A stretch of DNA of 64,000 nucleotides from Yeosuana aromativorans. GTDB taxonomy: Bacteria; Bacteroidota; Bacteroidia; Flavobacteriales; Flavobacteriaceae. The stretch spans positions 62,001 through 126,000 of the forward strand of contig NZ_BMNR01000007.1 in assembly GCF_014646655.1 (NCBI RefSeq). The letters are read 5' to 3'. Within the stretch, counting starts at the first letter, position 1; each line of letters opens with the position of its first letter. Positions 1 to 8,105 of the stretch are shown in pieces. A program made the position numbers and the translations under genes. The notes under the pieces are model-generated. The model was given only the letters and a program-made list of their open reading frames with translations, had not been told where the DNA came from and searched no databases.

Positions 1-569
1 ATTTTTCGGCGCTTCGGTTTTGTTAATTTACTAAAAGCATCTGCAAAGGCATATTCTAAATGTTGCACCGAATTGGTCACCAACTCTTCCTGGGATGCTC
101 CAATTTTATTTTTGATTAATGAAACAGGTACTGTCTTTCCATTATAGCTGGCCAAAGCCCAAGGGAAAATGACTTCTTGTGAGGTTTTTCCGTTTTCCTG
201 AACGCTCAATTGCATGGGTGTTAAACCACGCTTACTTAATTCCTCGATGTTTTTGTTACCCTTAGAATCTTCTTCTAACGGATTGATAAAATGAAAAATA
301 ATGTGGCTATTATGGGCTGAAAACTCTTCAAGTAATTGCCTGGTTTCGCGTTGAAGACGTCTAAATTCAGACGGAAAATCATTACCAGTTAAATAAATAT
401 CAACCACAATAGGAGAATCAATATCTTTAATTATGTTCAGAGATGCTTGGCTTAATGTGTAGCGTTTATCATAAGTCAAGTCAAAACGCTTAAAAACGAG
501 ACTGCTCAAATAGTTTATCGCAATTAAGGCAATAATCAGAATAATGATATGTTTACTGTTTTTCTTCAA
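1..569 (-). CDS. gldG: GldG, gliding-associated ABC transporter component (partial, C-terminus off window)
   Basis: About 189 N-terminal residues are present. There is one membrane helix near the N-terminus (about residues 6-24), followed by the segment FDLTYDKRYTLS and a periplasmic region with IVVDIYLTG, which match the start of GldG. GldG is known to work with the permease GldF and the ATPase GldA and is needed for gliding in Flavobacterium johnsoniae. No ATG fits the start. I chose TTG at 569, which overlaps the last codons of the preceding gene, so the two are probably translationally coupled. The reading frame is open to the window edge. The identification is good and the start codon is less certain. 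Confidence 0.8.
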   Translation of the reverse strand, partial: MKKNSKHIIILIIALIAINYLSSLVFKRFDLTYDKRYTLSQASLNIIKDIDSPIVVDIYLTGNDFPSEFRRLQRETRQLLEEFSAHNSHIIFHFINPLEEDSKGNKNIEELSKRGLTPMQLSVQENGKTSQEVIFPWALASYNGKTVPVSLIKNKIGASQEELVTNSVQHLEYAFADAFSKLTKPKRRK

Positions 570-1047
570 AAGTCTTTTTTAGCTGATATTGAGTCACATT
601 GTTAACGGTATCTTGTTTAAAGACAAATTCCATGCATTCTTGCATCATGTTAAACGCACCTGGTTTAAAGCCTAAGTTATAATTCCACTTGTCGGGCGAA
701 TTGGCTTTTATGGAATCGTCCCAACCATACCATTCACTGGTTCCTAACGTACTTTGGATTTCATTTTTATGTTTACCAATAAATAAGCTATCACGAATCA
801 TTTCATCGCTCATTTCATAGCGTAAAGCTGGTTTTTCTTTCCATGCTTCGGCATCAAAATATTTTTGGTGGTGATAACTACAAAAAATATTTATAAATGG
901 ATAGAATACATAAAAATAAATGATGGGGGTCAACACCAAACTTATTAAAAACGTGACCCATTTGCGTTTGTCAATGGTTCTAGCAAATATCCAAACCAAA
1001 ATATAGACGATAGTAAAAAAAACAACAAAAAGAGGTGTTATGATCAT
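553..1047 (-). CDS. Unknown two-helix membrane protein inserted between gldF and gldG
   Basis: This 164-residue protein is not recognised. Residues 1-22 and about 32-54 are strongly hydrophobic and probably form two membrane helices. The rest is a soluble domain with the pattern SLFIGKHKNEIQSTLG followed by a tryptophan-rich strand region and FVFKQD. That pattern resembles the small BamE/SmpA fold, where an IGM..eV...lG helix precedes beta strands; this is only a resemblance. The gene lies 4 bases after gldF and overlaps the presumed gldG start, so it is in the same transcript. In the gliding model F. johnsoniae, gldF and gldG are direct neighbours as I recall, so this gene looks like an insertion. 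A role beside the Gld transporter is inferred from position only. Confidence 0.75.
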   Translation of the reverse strand: MIITPLFVVFFTIVYILVWIFARTIDKRKWVTFLISLVLTPIIYFYVFYPFINIFCSYHHQKYFDAEAWKEKPALRYEMSDEMIRDSLFIGKHKNEIQSTLGTSEWYGWDDSIKANSPDKWNYNLGFKPGAFNMMQECMEFVFKQDTVNNVTQYQLKKTFEEKQ

Positions 1048-1051
1048 TTGG

Positions 1052-1762
1052 TTATTTGTTGAAATTTAGTTTGGTAATAACGATGAAAAACACAGCTATA
1101 CTCAAAAAATAGATAATATCCCGGCTATCCAAAACACCACGGCTCATACTTTTAAAATGGTAGCTCATACCTAATTCTTCAATAAACGTACTGGATGTGA
1201 CATCAGCCAAACCATCAAATCCTATGTAAAACAAAAAACAAATGGAGATGGCTATTAAAAACGCTACAATTTGGTTTTCTGATATGGTTGATGCAAAAAC
1301 TCCAATGGCCGTGTATGATGCAATTAAAAATAACAATCCAAAATAAGAACCCAGTGTACTGCCAACGTCAAGATTGCCTGTTGGATTTCCCAATTGGTAA
1401 ACGGTATACACGTAAAGAAGGGTGGGCAACAAGGCAATGATGATTAAAATGAGCGCACCGAAATACTTACCTAGAACAATGTGCAATTTTGAAATAGGCT
1501 TGGTGACCAATAATTCTAAAGTGCCTTGTTTTTTCTCATCAGAAAAACTGCGCATGGTTACGGCTGGAATTAAAAACATCAAAATCCAAGGGGCAATTAA
1601 AAAGAATGAGGATAAGTCTGCAAAACCATAATCCAATATATTGAAATCACCTTTAAATACCCACAAAAACAAACCATTGAGCAATAAAAAAATGGCAATG
1701 ACCATATACCCAATGGGCGATGAAAAAAAGGTGTTTATTTCTTTTCTTAAAATAGCAAACAT
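1052..1762 (-). CDS. gldF: GldF, ABC-2 type permease
   Basis: This 236-residue permease has about six membrane helices. The conserved stretch PAVTMRSFSDEKKQGTLELL lies between helices 2 and 3 and is typical of ABC-2 permeases of the GldF/NosY type. The length matches GldF (about 240 residues). It is the membrane channel partner of GldG and of the ATPase GldA, which is not in this window. The transporter is required for gliding in F. johnsoniae; its substrate is unknown. It lies in a minus-strand run with the SAM hydrolase and monooxygenase upstream and the unknown two-helix gene and gldG downstream. The family assignment is secure, and motility of this strain is not proven by it. Confidence 0.88.
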   Translation of the reverse strand: MFAILRKEINTFFSSPIGYMVIAIFLLLNGLFLWVFKGDFNILDYGFADLSSFFLIAPWILMFLIPAVTMRSFSDEKKQGTLELLVTKPISKLHIVLGKYFGALILIIIALLPTLLYVYTVYQLGNPTGNLDVGSTLGSYFGLLFLIASYTAIGVFASTISENQIVAFLIAISICFLFYIGFDGLADVTSSTFIEELGMSYHFKSMSRGVLDSRDIIYFLSIAVFFIVITKLNFNK

Positions 1763-1794
1763 GTATTCTTTTTAAGGTAAATCATTAAAATTTG

Positions 1795-2091
1795 TTACTT
1801 AAGCGATTCAATTTTGTCAACACTCCAAGCTTCTGGTTTTGCATTAAATAATGGTTTGGTTTGAGACCAAACGGTTTTAAATAATTCAGATTGCCGGTAC
1901 TGTTCCAAATCGCTTTCAGAGTCCCAATAACTATAGGTGAAAAAAATAGTTGGGTCCTTTTTATCCCTGTAAAGCTCCAATAGCTGGCAACCTTTAAAAT
2001 TCTTTATCTTATTTTTATTGCTTTCAAAAGTATTAAGAAAATTGTTTATACTGTTTTCAGAAAAAGACATTTTTACAATTCTTACCAACAT
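1795..2091 (-). CDS. Antibiotic biosynthesis monooxygenase (ABM) domain protein
   Basis: This 98-residue protein is a single ABM-type ferredoxin-like domain. Visible signs are the N-terminal strand MLVRIVKMSF, a helix with FLNTFESNKNKIKNFKGC, the strand DPTIFFTYSYWDSESDLEQY, and the C-terminal FNAKPEAWSVDKI. Members include small quinol monooxygenases and many of unknown substrate, and they usually work as dimers in the cytoplasm. The gene is 6 bases downstream of the SAM hydrolase gene and 32 bases upstream of gldF, so all are probably co-transcribed. The true substrate cannot be read from the sequence. Confidence 0.8.
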   Translation of the reverse strand: MLVRIVKMSFSENSINNFLNTFESNKNKIKNFKGCQLLELYRDKKDPTIFFTYSYWDSESDLEQYRQSELFKTVWSQTKPLFNAKPEAWSVDKIESLK

Positions 2092-2097
2092 TTTAAC

Positions 2098-2934
2098 TTA
2101 TTCTTTTAAAAAATTAACGCTTACCGTATCCATTAAGTTTAATCCCATTAGTGTTGAAGCACTACCTATGGTGGCAGAATTGCTTTTGTAAACCGCTATC
2201 TCTAAAAAATTACCCGAATTAAAAACCACCAAACCGCGACCTTCATCATGGCGTTTTTCCTCTGGGATTTCAAAATTCACAAAATCGCTATACCTTTTGT
2301 AAATGGTCTTAAACTTATAGTTTCTTGCTGAAATTTCAAAAGGGCGTCCTTTTTGAATGGTTTCAAAAAATGATTTTTTTATGTTGGTGACCACATTTCC
2401 ATAATTATCAATATAAATAACACTACCAATAATTTGTGATTTTTCATCATTCACGTAGGGGATGATGTTCTTGATGGGCTTAACCTCGGTAATGGTTTTG
2501 CCAATGACCTCCAGTGTGCCGCCCCGCGCAATATGGCAGGCCACTTTTACAAATACATCGAGAACGGGAAAACTGCTCTGGATTTTATCATGAATATTGA
2601 TTTCTACAATTTTTTCTGGGACAATCTCTGAGCAAATCATACTCACAATCCCGTTGTTGGCACAAATAAAATAGTGGTCATCCAGTTTAATGGCTATATG
2701 CTTGTTTTCTGGATTTAATTCAGAATCAATCCCAATAAGATGGATAGTACCTTTGGGAAAACTACGATAAGCATTTTGAATAACATAGGCAGCCTCAGAA
2801 ATATTGAATGGCGAAATGGAATGTGAGATATCAACAATTCGTATCTCGGGCATTTCAGTGTAAATAGCCCCTTTAATCGCACCAGCAAAGTGATCTTTTT
2901 CACCAAAATCAGTCGTTAGTGTGATAATTGCCAT
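2098..2934 (-). CDS. SAM hydroxide adenosyltransferase (DUF62 family)
   Basis: This 278-residue protein begins MAIITLTTDFGEKDHF, the hallmark N-terminus of the DUF62/SAM_HAT family, with the conserved aspartate in TTDFG. The N-terminal domain (about 1-165) carries VDISHSI and CANNGI; the C-terminal beta domain contains VIYIDNYGNVVTNI. Characterised family members hydrolyse S-adenosylmethionine to adenosine and methionine in the cytoplasm; the fluorinases and chlorinases are relatives but need a different pocket. The gene heads the minus-strand run that continues into gldFG and is divergent from phoH. A good promoter lies just upstream on the minus strand. Confidence 0.85.
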   Translation of the reverse strand: MAIITLTTDFGEKDHFAGAIKGAIYTEMPEIRIVDISHSISPFNISEAAYVIQNAYRSFPKGTIHLIGIDSELNPENKHIAIKLDDHYFICANNGIVSMICSEIVPEKIVEINIHDKIQSSFPVLDVFVKVACHIARGGTLEVIGKTITEVKPIKNIIPYVNDEKSQIIGSVIYIDNYGNVVTNIKKSFFETIQKGRPFEISARNYKFKTIYKRYSDFVNFEIPEEKRHDEGRGLVVFNSGNFLEIAVYKSNSATIGSASTLMGLNLMDTVSVNFLKE

Positions 2935-2972
2935 GGTTAAAATTGTTGATATGTTTTTGATGTTAGCTCAAT

Positions 2973-3001
2973 CAAATTTATGTATTTTTGAGTTTTACAA
3001 A
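2973..3001 (-). promoter_or_regulatory. Flavobacterial-type promoter for the SAM hydrolase-gldFG run
   Basis: Read on the minus strand there is TTTG (3001-2998), a 17-base spacer, then TAAATTTG (2980-2973), matching the Bacteroidota -33/-7 consensus TTTG and TANNTTTG. It sits about 40 bases before the SAM hydrolase ATG at 2934. A plus-strand TATTTTTG at 2983-2990 lies inside the same spacer and could serve phoH, but its spacing to an upstream TTTG is 23 bases and less convincing. Confidence 0.6.
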
Positions 3002-3182
3002 CCTACATATTTTTTTTCGTTTTAAATTTTAAGTTGCAGGTAAAAAATTAACATGTAGGTTCATGAAGACCTTATTAAAAATAAGTAAAAATTAACTGAA
3101 TAAAACTAATAAATCATTTCATCTAGATAAACTTTATTTAGGTTTATTTTAGACGATTTTTCAAAATAAAAACGGACGCCTT

Positions 3183-4136
3183 TTGAACGAAATTATCATT
3201 GAACTTGAAGAAATTACTCCAAAGGAATTTTTTGGAGAGCACAACACAAATATTGAACTTCTAAAAAAATATTTTCCAAAACTTAAAATTGTAGCTCGCG
3301 GCAATAAAGTAAAGGCTTTTGGAGACGAAGAGCTGCTAGAGGAGTTTGACCGAAGAATTACGATGCTCTTAAAGCATTTTGCAAAATACAATAAGCTTGA
3401 TGAAAATACCATTGAGCGCGTACTGACCAGTCAAAGCAGTGATGATTACTCTACCTCGCAACAAAGTGGCGAAGTGATTGTACATGGTGTTGGCGGAAAA
3501 TTGGTCAAGGCACAGACAGCCAATCAGCGTAAGTTGGTTGAAAGTATGCGTAAAAACGATATGGTTTTTGCCATTGGTCCTGCTGGAACAGGAAAAACCT
3601 ATACGGGTGTGGCTTTAGCGGTTCAGGCATTAAAGAATAAAGAAGTTAAACGTATCATTTTAACAAGGCCTGCTGTTGAAGCCGGTGAAAATCTTGGGTT
3701 TTTGCCAGGTGATTTAAAAGAAAAACTGGATCCGTATATGCAACCTCTTTATGATGCCTTGCGCGATATGATTCCTGCTGAAAAATTGGCCATGTATATT
3801 GAAAACGGCACCATCCAAATAGCGCCTTTGGCGTTTATGCGTGGTAGAACCTTGGATAATGCCTTTGTAATTTTGGATGAAGGGCAGAACACCACACACA
3901 ACCAAATGAAGATGTTCTTGACCAGAATGGGAAAAAACGCCAAGTTTTTATTAACAGGCGATCCAGGCCAAATAGATTTGCCAAGGCGGACTATTTCTGG
4001 ATTGAAAGAAGCCTTGTTGATTTTAAAAAACGTGGAAGGCGTTGGGATGATATTTTTGGATGATAAAGATGTGATTCGCCATAAACTGGTCAAAAAAGTT
4101 ATTGAAGCCTATAAAAGTATTGAAAACAGAGAGTAA
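3183..4136 (+). CDS. PhoH family ATPase
   Basis: This 317-residue protein has Walker A GPAGTGKT at residues 132-139 and Walker B VILDEGQN ending at residue 236, with [10 protein letters not shown] after it; these are the PhoH signatures. The length is usual for the family. PhoH-like proteins are cytoplasmic ATPases linked to RNA metabolism and helicase activity; the exact role is not settled. The start is TTG at 3183, because no ATG precedes the conserved N-terminus ([17 protein letters not shown]). Its stop overlaps the purC start by one base (TAATG), so the two are coupled. The gene is divergent from the SAM hydrolase gene. Confidence 0.9.
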   Translation: MNEIIIELEEITPKEFFGEHNTNIELLKKYFPKLKIVARGNKVKAFGDEELLEEFDRRITMLLKHFAKYNKLDENTIERVLTSQSSDDYSTSQQSGEVIVHGVGGKLVKAQTANQRKLVESMRKNDMVFAIGPAGTGKTYTGVALAVQALKNKEVKRIILTRPAVEAGENLGFLPGDLKEKLDPYMQPLYDALRDMIPAEKLAMYIENGTIQIAPLAFMRGRTLDNAFVILDEGQNTTHNQMKMFLTRMGKNAKFLLTGDPGQIDLPRRTISGLKEALLILKNVEGVGMIFLDDKDVIRHKLVKKVIEAYKSIENRE

Positions 4137-5086
4137 TGAGTAATACAATCATTGACACCAATTTTAATTTTCCTGGACAGAAAAGCGTGTATAAAGGAAA
4201 AGTTAGAGAAGTCTATAACATTAATAACGAAGAGCTGGTTATGATAGCAACCGATAGGCTTTCGGCATTTGATGTTGTCATGCCCAAAGGGATTCCCTAC
4301 AAAGGACAAATACTCAACCAGATAGCGACCAAAATGATGGCCGCCACGGAGGATTTGGTGCCTAATTGGCTAACCGCTACACCTGATCCAAATGTTGCCG
4401 TAGGGCATTTATGCGAACCGTTTAAAGTGGAGATGGTCATTCGTGGGTATATGTCCGGTCACGCCGCCAGAGAATATAAAGCCGGAAAGCGCATGCTTTG
4501 TGGAATTGCTTTGCCAGAAGATTTGAAGGAAAATGACAAGTTCCCAGAACCCATTATTACGCCAGCAACCAAAGCCAAAATGGGCAATCATGATGAGGAT
4601 ATTTCCCGTGAAAATATTTTAAAACGCGGTATTGTTTCAGAAGCCGATTATCTGGTTTTAGAAGATTATACTAGAAAATTATTTCAAAGAGGGACTGAAA
4701 TAGCTGCTTCAAGAGGATTGATTTTGGTGGATACTAAATATGAATTTGGTAAAACCAAAGACGGACAAATTGTATTGATTGATGAAATACACACGCCAGA
4801 TTCTTCGCGTTATTTTTACGCTGAAGGCTATCAAGAACGACAAGATAAAGGCGAAGCCCAAAAACAATTAAGTAAAGAGTTTGTACGCCAATGGCTGATT
4901 AGTAATAATTTTCAAGGATTGGAAGGTCAAACTGTGCCTTTTATGAGTGATGACTATATTGAAGCGGTTTCAGAGCGTTATATAGAACTTTACGAAAACA
5001 TAACCGGAGAAACCTTTATCAAGGCGGATGTATCTAATATCCATGAACGAATAGAAAGGAATATTTTAGAATATTTAAATAAATAA
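4136..5086 (+). CDS. purC: Phosphoribosylaminoimidazole-succinocarboxamide synthase
   Basis: This is SAICAR synthase of de novo purine synthesis: it joins aspartate to CAIR with ATP in the cytoplasm. Signatures are KGKVREVY (residues 20-27), [12 protein letters not shown] (39-50), FVEP-type region [15 protein letters not shown], and [11 protein letters not shown] in the C-terminal half. At 316 residues it matches the longer bacterial/yeast-like form rather than the short 240-residue form. It is translationally coupled to phoH through a one-base overlap. No terminator is evident before the convergent DUF6090 gene four bases later. Confidence 0.95.
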   Translation: MSNTIIDTNFNFPGQKSVYKGKVREVYNINNEELVMIATDRLSAFDVVMPKGIPYKGQILNQIATKMMAATEDLVPNWLTATPDPNVAVGHLCEPFKVEMVIRGYMSGHAAREYKAGKRMLCGIALPEDLKENDKFPEPIITPATKAKMGNHDEDISRENILKRGIVSEADYLVLEDYTRKLFQRGTEIAASRGLILVDTKYEFGKTKDGQIVLIDEIHTPDSSRYFYAEGYQERQDKGEAQKQLSKEFVRQWLISNNFQGLEGQTVPFMSDDYIEAVSERYIELYENITGETFIKADVSNIHERIERNILEYLNK

Positions 5087-5089
5087 AAA

Positions 5090-5806
5090 TTATTTATTGT
5101 AGTCTTCCAATTCCATATTAATCAATTTATCAATAATATCGATTTCTTTTAAAGCGCGATTGTAAATGGAATCTTTTCCTGCAGTTACATAAATGCTTTC
5201 TATAATGATATTTTGTAGCTCAACCGAGAACAACTTTTTAGGTTTTTCAATATGGAAGTTGGAATAGTTGATAACGCCTCTCAATTCTGGCGACAGTTCC
5301 TTAATAATGATTTCCCATTGGATATCTTCCAGTTTGTTGATGTATCGATAAGTACTCTCTAAATTTTGTAGTTTTTTTTGAATGTCGGGGTTTTTAATAC
5401 GTTTTATATCGCCACTGTTGACCAAACTTTCATAGAGGTTGTCATTGCCATGAAAATCGGAATATTGTGAAAGGTTCATGGCAATAAAGGCCAAAGTATC
5501 AATGCTTTCCCATTTTTTATTGGATATGATGATGTTGCCACGATTATATAATGATTTGTAATAATCATTCAGTGACTCTAATTTGGAAATCTCTTCCAAA
5601 TTTTGTTGGATTTGTTCTTTAACATCGCTGTAGGTCTTTATTTCTTGTTGTTTTTCAATTTGGTCACTGTTCCAATTGTTGATTTTAAGGGCAATTAAAA
5701 TACCAATAACCACAAGTATAATTTCACCAATAGCATAAAAAAGATATTTTCTTATGTTGTTATTGGTCAACAAATTCAACCGTATGGTTTTAAAAAATCG
5801 AAGCAT
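5090..5806 (-). CDS. DUF6090 family membrane-anchored protein
   Basis: This 238-residue protein has one membrane helix (about residues 18-43: LFYAIGEIILVVIGILIALK) directly followed by INNWNSDQIEKQQE. That hydrophobic block plus the NNWN motif is typical of DUF6090 proteins, which are common in Flavobacteriia. The rest is predicted helical and probably periplasmic, with possible coiled coil around residues 50-100. Function is unknown. It converges on purC with only three bases between the stops, and a small membrane-protein gene lies upstream on the same strand. Confidence 0.75.
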   Translation of the reverse strand: MLRFFKTIRLNLLTNNNIRKYLFYAIGEIILVVIGILIALKINNWNSDQIEKQQEIKTYSDVKEQIQQNLEEISKLESLNDYYKSLYNRGNIIISNKKWESIDTLAFIAMNLSQYSDFHGNDNLYESLVNSGDIKRIKNPDIQKKLQNLESTYRYINKLEDIQWEIIIKELSPELRGVINYSNFHIEKPKKLFSVELQNIIIESIYVTAGKDSIYNRALKEIDIIDKLINMELEDYNK

Positions 5807-5887
5807 ACTAAAACCAATAAATCCCTAATGGAACTCTTTTTTGAGAAAGAAACTCCAAAGAGCTGTTATAAACTGTGGTCTAAAAGT

Positions 5888-6082
5888 TTATTGTTTTCTA
5901 CTTGCCAATATTGCGGTAACCATGAGCCCCAAGCCTATACCGCCAATAATGGAACCCACAAACCACAATACAGATGTTTTGAGAACAGCCAAACCTACAC
6001 CCACACCCAACAAGGTGCCACCACCAATAGCCCAAGTACTTTTGTCACTGTTGTTATTAGCCATCATATATGTTTTGGTCAC
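5888..6082 (-). CDS. Small glycine-rich membrane protein
   Basis: This 64-residue protein has two hydrophobic segments rich in glycine (about 18-35, AIGGGTLLGVGVGLAVL, and 39-60, LWFVGSIIGGIGLGLMVTAI). It ends ASRKQ, so a small hairpin membrane protein is likely. The start could be the first methionine or either of the two at residues 6 and 7. Two overlapping plus-strand reading frames here lack protein-like composition and are shadows. Function is unknown. Similar short proteins are frequent as unnamed genes in this family of bacteria. Confidence 0.6.
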   Translation of the reverse strand: MTKTYMMANNNSDKSTWAIGGGTLLGVGVGLAVLKTSVLWFVGSIIGGIGLGLMVTAILASRKQ

Positions 6083-6210
6083 TAAATGTACATAATAGTG
6101 AGATCCTGTACTATGACATTTGTTAGGATGATGGATTTAGCAACAACCTTTAGTTAAGTTCAAAATTGGGCAATTATTTTATTCAATGTTAGCTGCTGGA
6201 ATTTTCCGTT

Positions 6211-6702
6211 TTAATGAAGACTGATAACTCTTGTAACGGTCCAAATTTCATCCGTTTTTTTCCAAACCAGAATAAATCTACTTGCCGTTGATTTATTTTC
6301 TGGTGTTTTTTTATCATTGAAAGTATGATACCCTATTTCGACAGCTCCGTAATCTTTTATAGGGTACACCTCTATACTACCTTTAATAAGTGTTCTCGTA
6401 ACTTTATCGCAAATATTATTTTCCAGTGCAGTCAAAACTTGTTTTTTTGAAGTAGTTAAGCCTCCTTGATCATGATAGAACTCCAAATCCTCTGAATAAA
6501 GAGCACTTTGGGTAGCCATATCGCAAGAATTGTATGCATCAAATAGTTTCTTATCCATTGCTACAATTGTGTCATAAAGTTCTTTGTCAATTGGGACATA
6601 AGCTCTTCTTAAAATATCTTCATATGTTTCTTGAGAATAACCAAATAAGATATTTAGCAGCGTAATTGCGAAAAGGATTAATTTTAATTTTGGTAGTACC
6701 AT
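6211..6702 (-). CDS. Secreted DUF4440/NTF2-like (SnoaL-fold) protein
   Basis: This 163-residue protein has a signal peptide (residues 1-24, ending FGYSQ; the SQ cut site is usual in this phylum). A single NTF2-like domain follows: the helix DKKLFDAYNSCDMATQSALY, then SEDLEFYHDQGGLTTSKKQVL and strands to the C-terminus with TRFILVWKK-like sequence. The fold holds enzymes and binding proteins, so no reaction can be assigned. It is probably periplasmic. It stands alone on the minus strand, with a roughly 155-base gap upstream in which I see no clear signal. Confidence 0.78.
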   Translation of the reverse strand: MVLPKLKLILFAITLLNILFGYSQETYEDILRRAYVPIDKELYDTIVAMDKKLFDAYNSCDMATQSALYSEDLEFYHDQGGLTTSKKQVLTALENNICDKVTRTLIKGSIEVYPIKDYGAVEIGYHTFNDKKTPENKSTASRFILVWKKTDEIWTVTRVISLH

Positions 6703-6857
6703 TTGATTTAAGTTTTGATTAGTTATTTTGAGATTCTTGCAGCTAACGAAATGATATCAAATTCGTTTTAATGTTTTATATCAAAAGATAAGCGAAGTTA
6801 ACCTAATTATAGTATTAAAGCTATATACAATACTGCGTATTTATAATCATATATATC

Positions 6858-7958
6858 TTAGCGTGCGGGTTGTTTTTTTAATAAATCCACTATTTTTCGT
6901 GCCAGATTATATACAAAATGGTTGGTGCGAGCGTAATAAAACGATATGATACATACCACAACAATAAACATTAAAGCGCCTATAATAGCTTCGGTTGGGT
7001 TTAAGGACTGGTTATAAAACCGTTTTAAGCCAATACCTGTAAAACTTCCAAACAAGATGATAAAATGAATCACATAAATAGACAAGGTCTTTTCACCTAT
7101 ACGCGCTATGATGGATTGTTTTAAAAACCGTTCAAAGGCATAGAATACACCAAACAAAATAATCACATTACCCAGGCGGGTAAAGAGATAGTTGTAGTCG
7201 GCACTTAGCTTTAACAATTCTATATGGGTCCATGCATGTAGTTTCAGCAAAAACCAGGTGGAGCAATACATAAGCAGCAAACCAACCACAAAAAAGGTCA
7301 GTATTGAGAATATTTTAAATCGGGTACGATGCGCATGCCTAAAAAACACAGTGGATAAAAAGGCGCCAAAAGCCGAATAGCCAAACCAGGGTAAAATGGT
7401 AAAAACCGATCCGTTTACTTTGGTCATATAATTGGCAATGACCAACGGTAAATTATCAATCACCAAATTTCTGTACAATGGTTCGGTAACAAAACATAGA
7501 CAGCCAATGCTAAAAAGCACAATGGAAAAAATATAACTATGGTTTTTGCAAATGATGTGCAAACAAATAAGTATGATTAGTGACAAGCCAATGCACTGCA
7601 ATACATCAACCACCAAAAAATACGGGCTAAAAACCCCTTCAAACCAACTGACCAAATTAACACGAAGGCTATACCCAATGATAATGAGCAATAATCCTCT
7701 AAACAATCCCTTTTTTATTCTTGGACGGTCATCACCTTTGGCATTGGCTTTCAACAATAAATAGGTAAAAACCAAGCCAGAAATGGTAAAAAATGTTGGG
7801 GCTGTAATCCCTCTAAAGTACGACCAAACATCATAAGCAGGATTGCCTTCAATTCGATATACAGGGTCTAACAGAGTGTCAATAAAATGCCCCTGAAGCA
7901 TCATTAAAATGGCAAAAGCCCTAACAGCATCAATAAAGTGTAAACGGTTTGAGTGCAA
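6858..7958 (-). CDS. Multi-pass acyltransferase-like protein (DUF1624/HGSNAT type)
   Basis: This 366-residue integral membrane protein has about ten helices. It opens RLHFIDAVRAFAILMMLQGH, with the D..R..A....GH pattern shared by DUF1624/heparan-alpha-glucosaminide N-acetyltransferase-like proteins and by acyltransferase family 3. FRGITAPTFFTISGL follows, which favours DUF1624. Such proteins move acyl groups across the inner membrane onto sugars. The acceptor here is unknown, and no sugar gene is nearby. The gene is divergent from acs. Confidence 0.75.
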   Translation of the reverse strand: MHSNRLHFIDAVRAFAILMMLQGHFIDTLLDPVYRIEGNPAYDVWSYFRGITAPTFFTISGLVFTYLLLKANAKGDDRPRIKKGLFRGLLLIIIGYSLRVNLVSWFEGVFSPYFLVVDVLQCIGLSLIILICLHIICKNHSYIFSIVLFSIGCLCFVTEPLYRNLVIDNLPLVIANYMTKVNGSVFTILPWFGYSAFGAFLSTVFFRHAHRTRFKIFSILTFFVVGLLLMYCSTWFLLKLHAWTHIELLKLSADYNYLFTRLGNVIILFGVFYAFERFLKQSIIARIGEKTLSIYVIHFIILFGSFTGIGLKRFYNQSLNPTEAIIGALMFIVVVCIISFYYARTNHFVYNLARKIVDLLKKQPAR

Positions 7959-8105
7959 TATCAGTTAGTTTAGGTAGTAGTAAATATAAAATAAAATTCT
8001 TTTAAAGCAAGATTGACATTTTATTAAAAAATTATGGTTTTTTATAAGAAGAACTTTAATTTAGTGGCAATTACATATATAATTATAAACAAGCTAAAAC
8101 AAACC

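Noticed and set aside
5828-6095. Two plus-strand open frames of about 85 residues
   Set aside because: They lie opposite the small glycine-rich membrane gene on the minus strand; their products lack helices or motifs and have unlikely composition.
8034-8105. Longer start for acetyl-CoA synthetase
   Set aside because: The extra 24 residues are not present in the family, and ATG 8106 gives the usual length.
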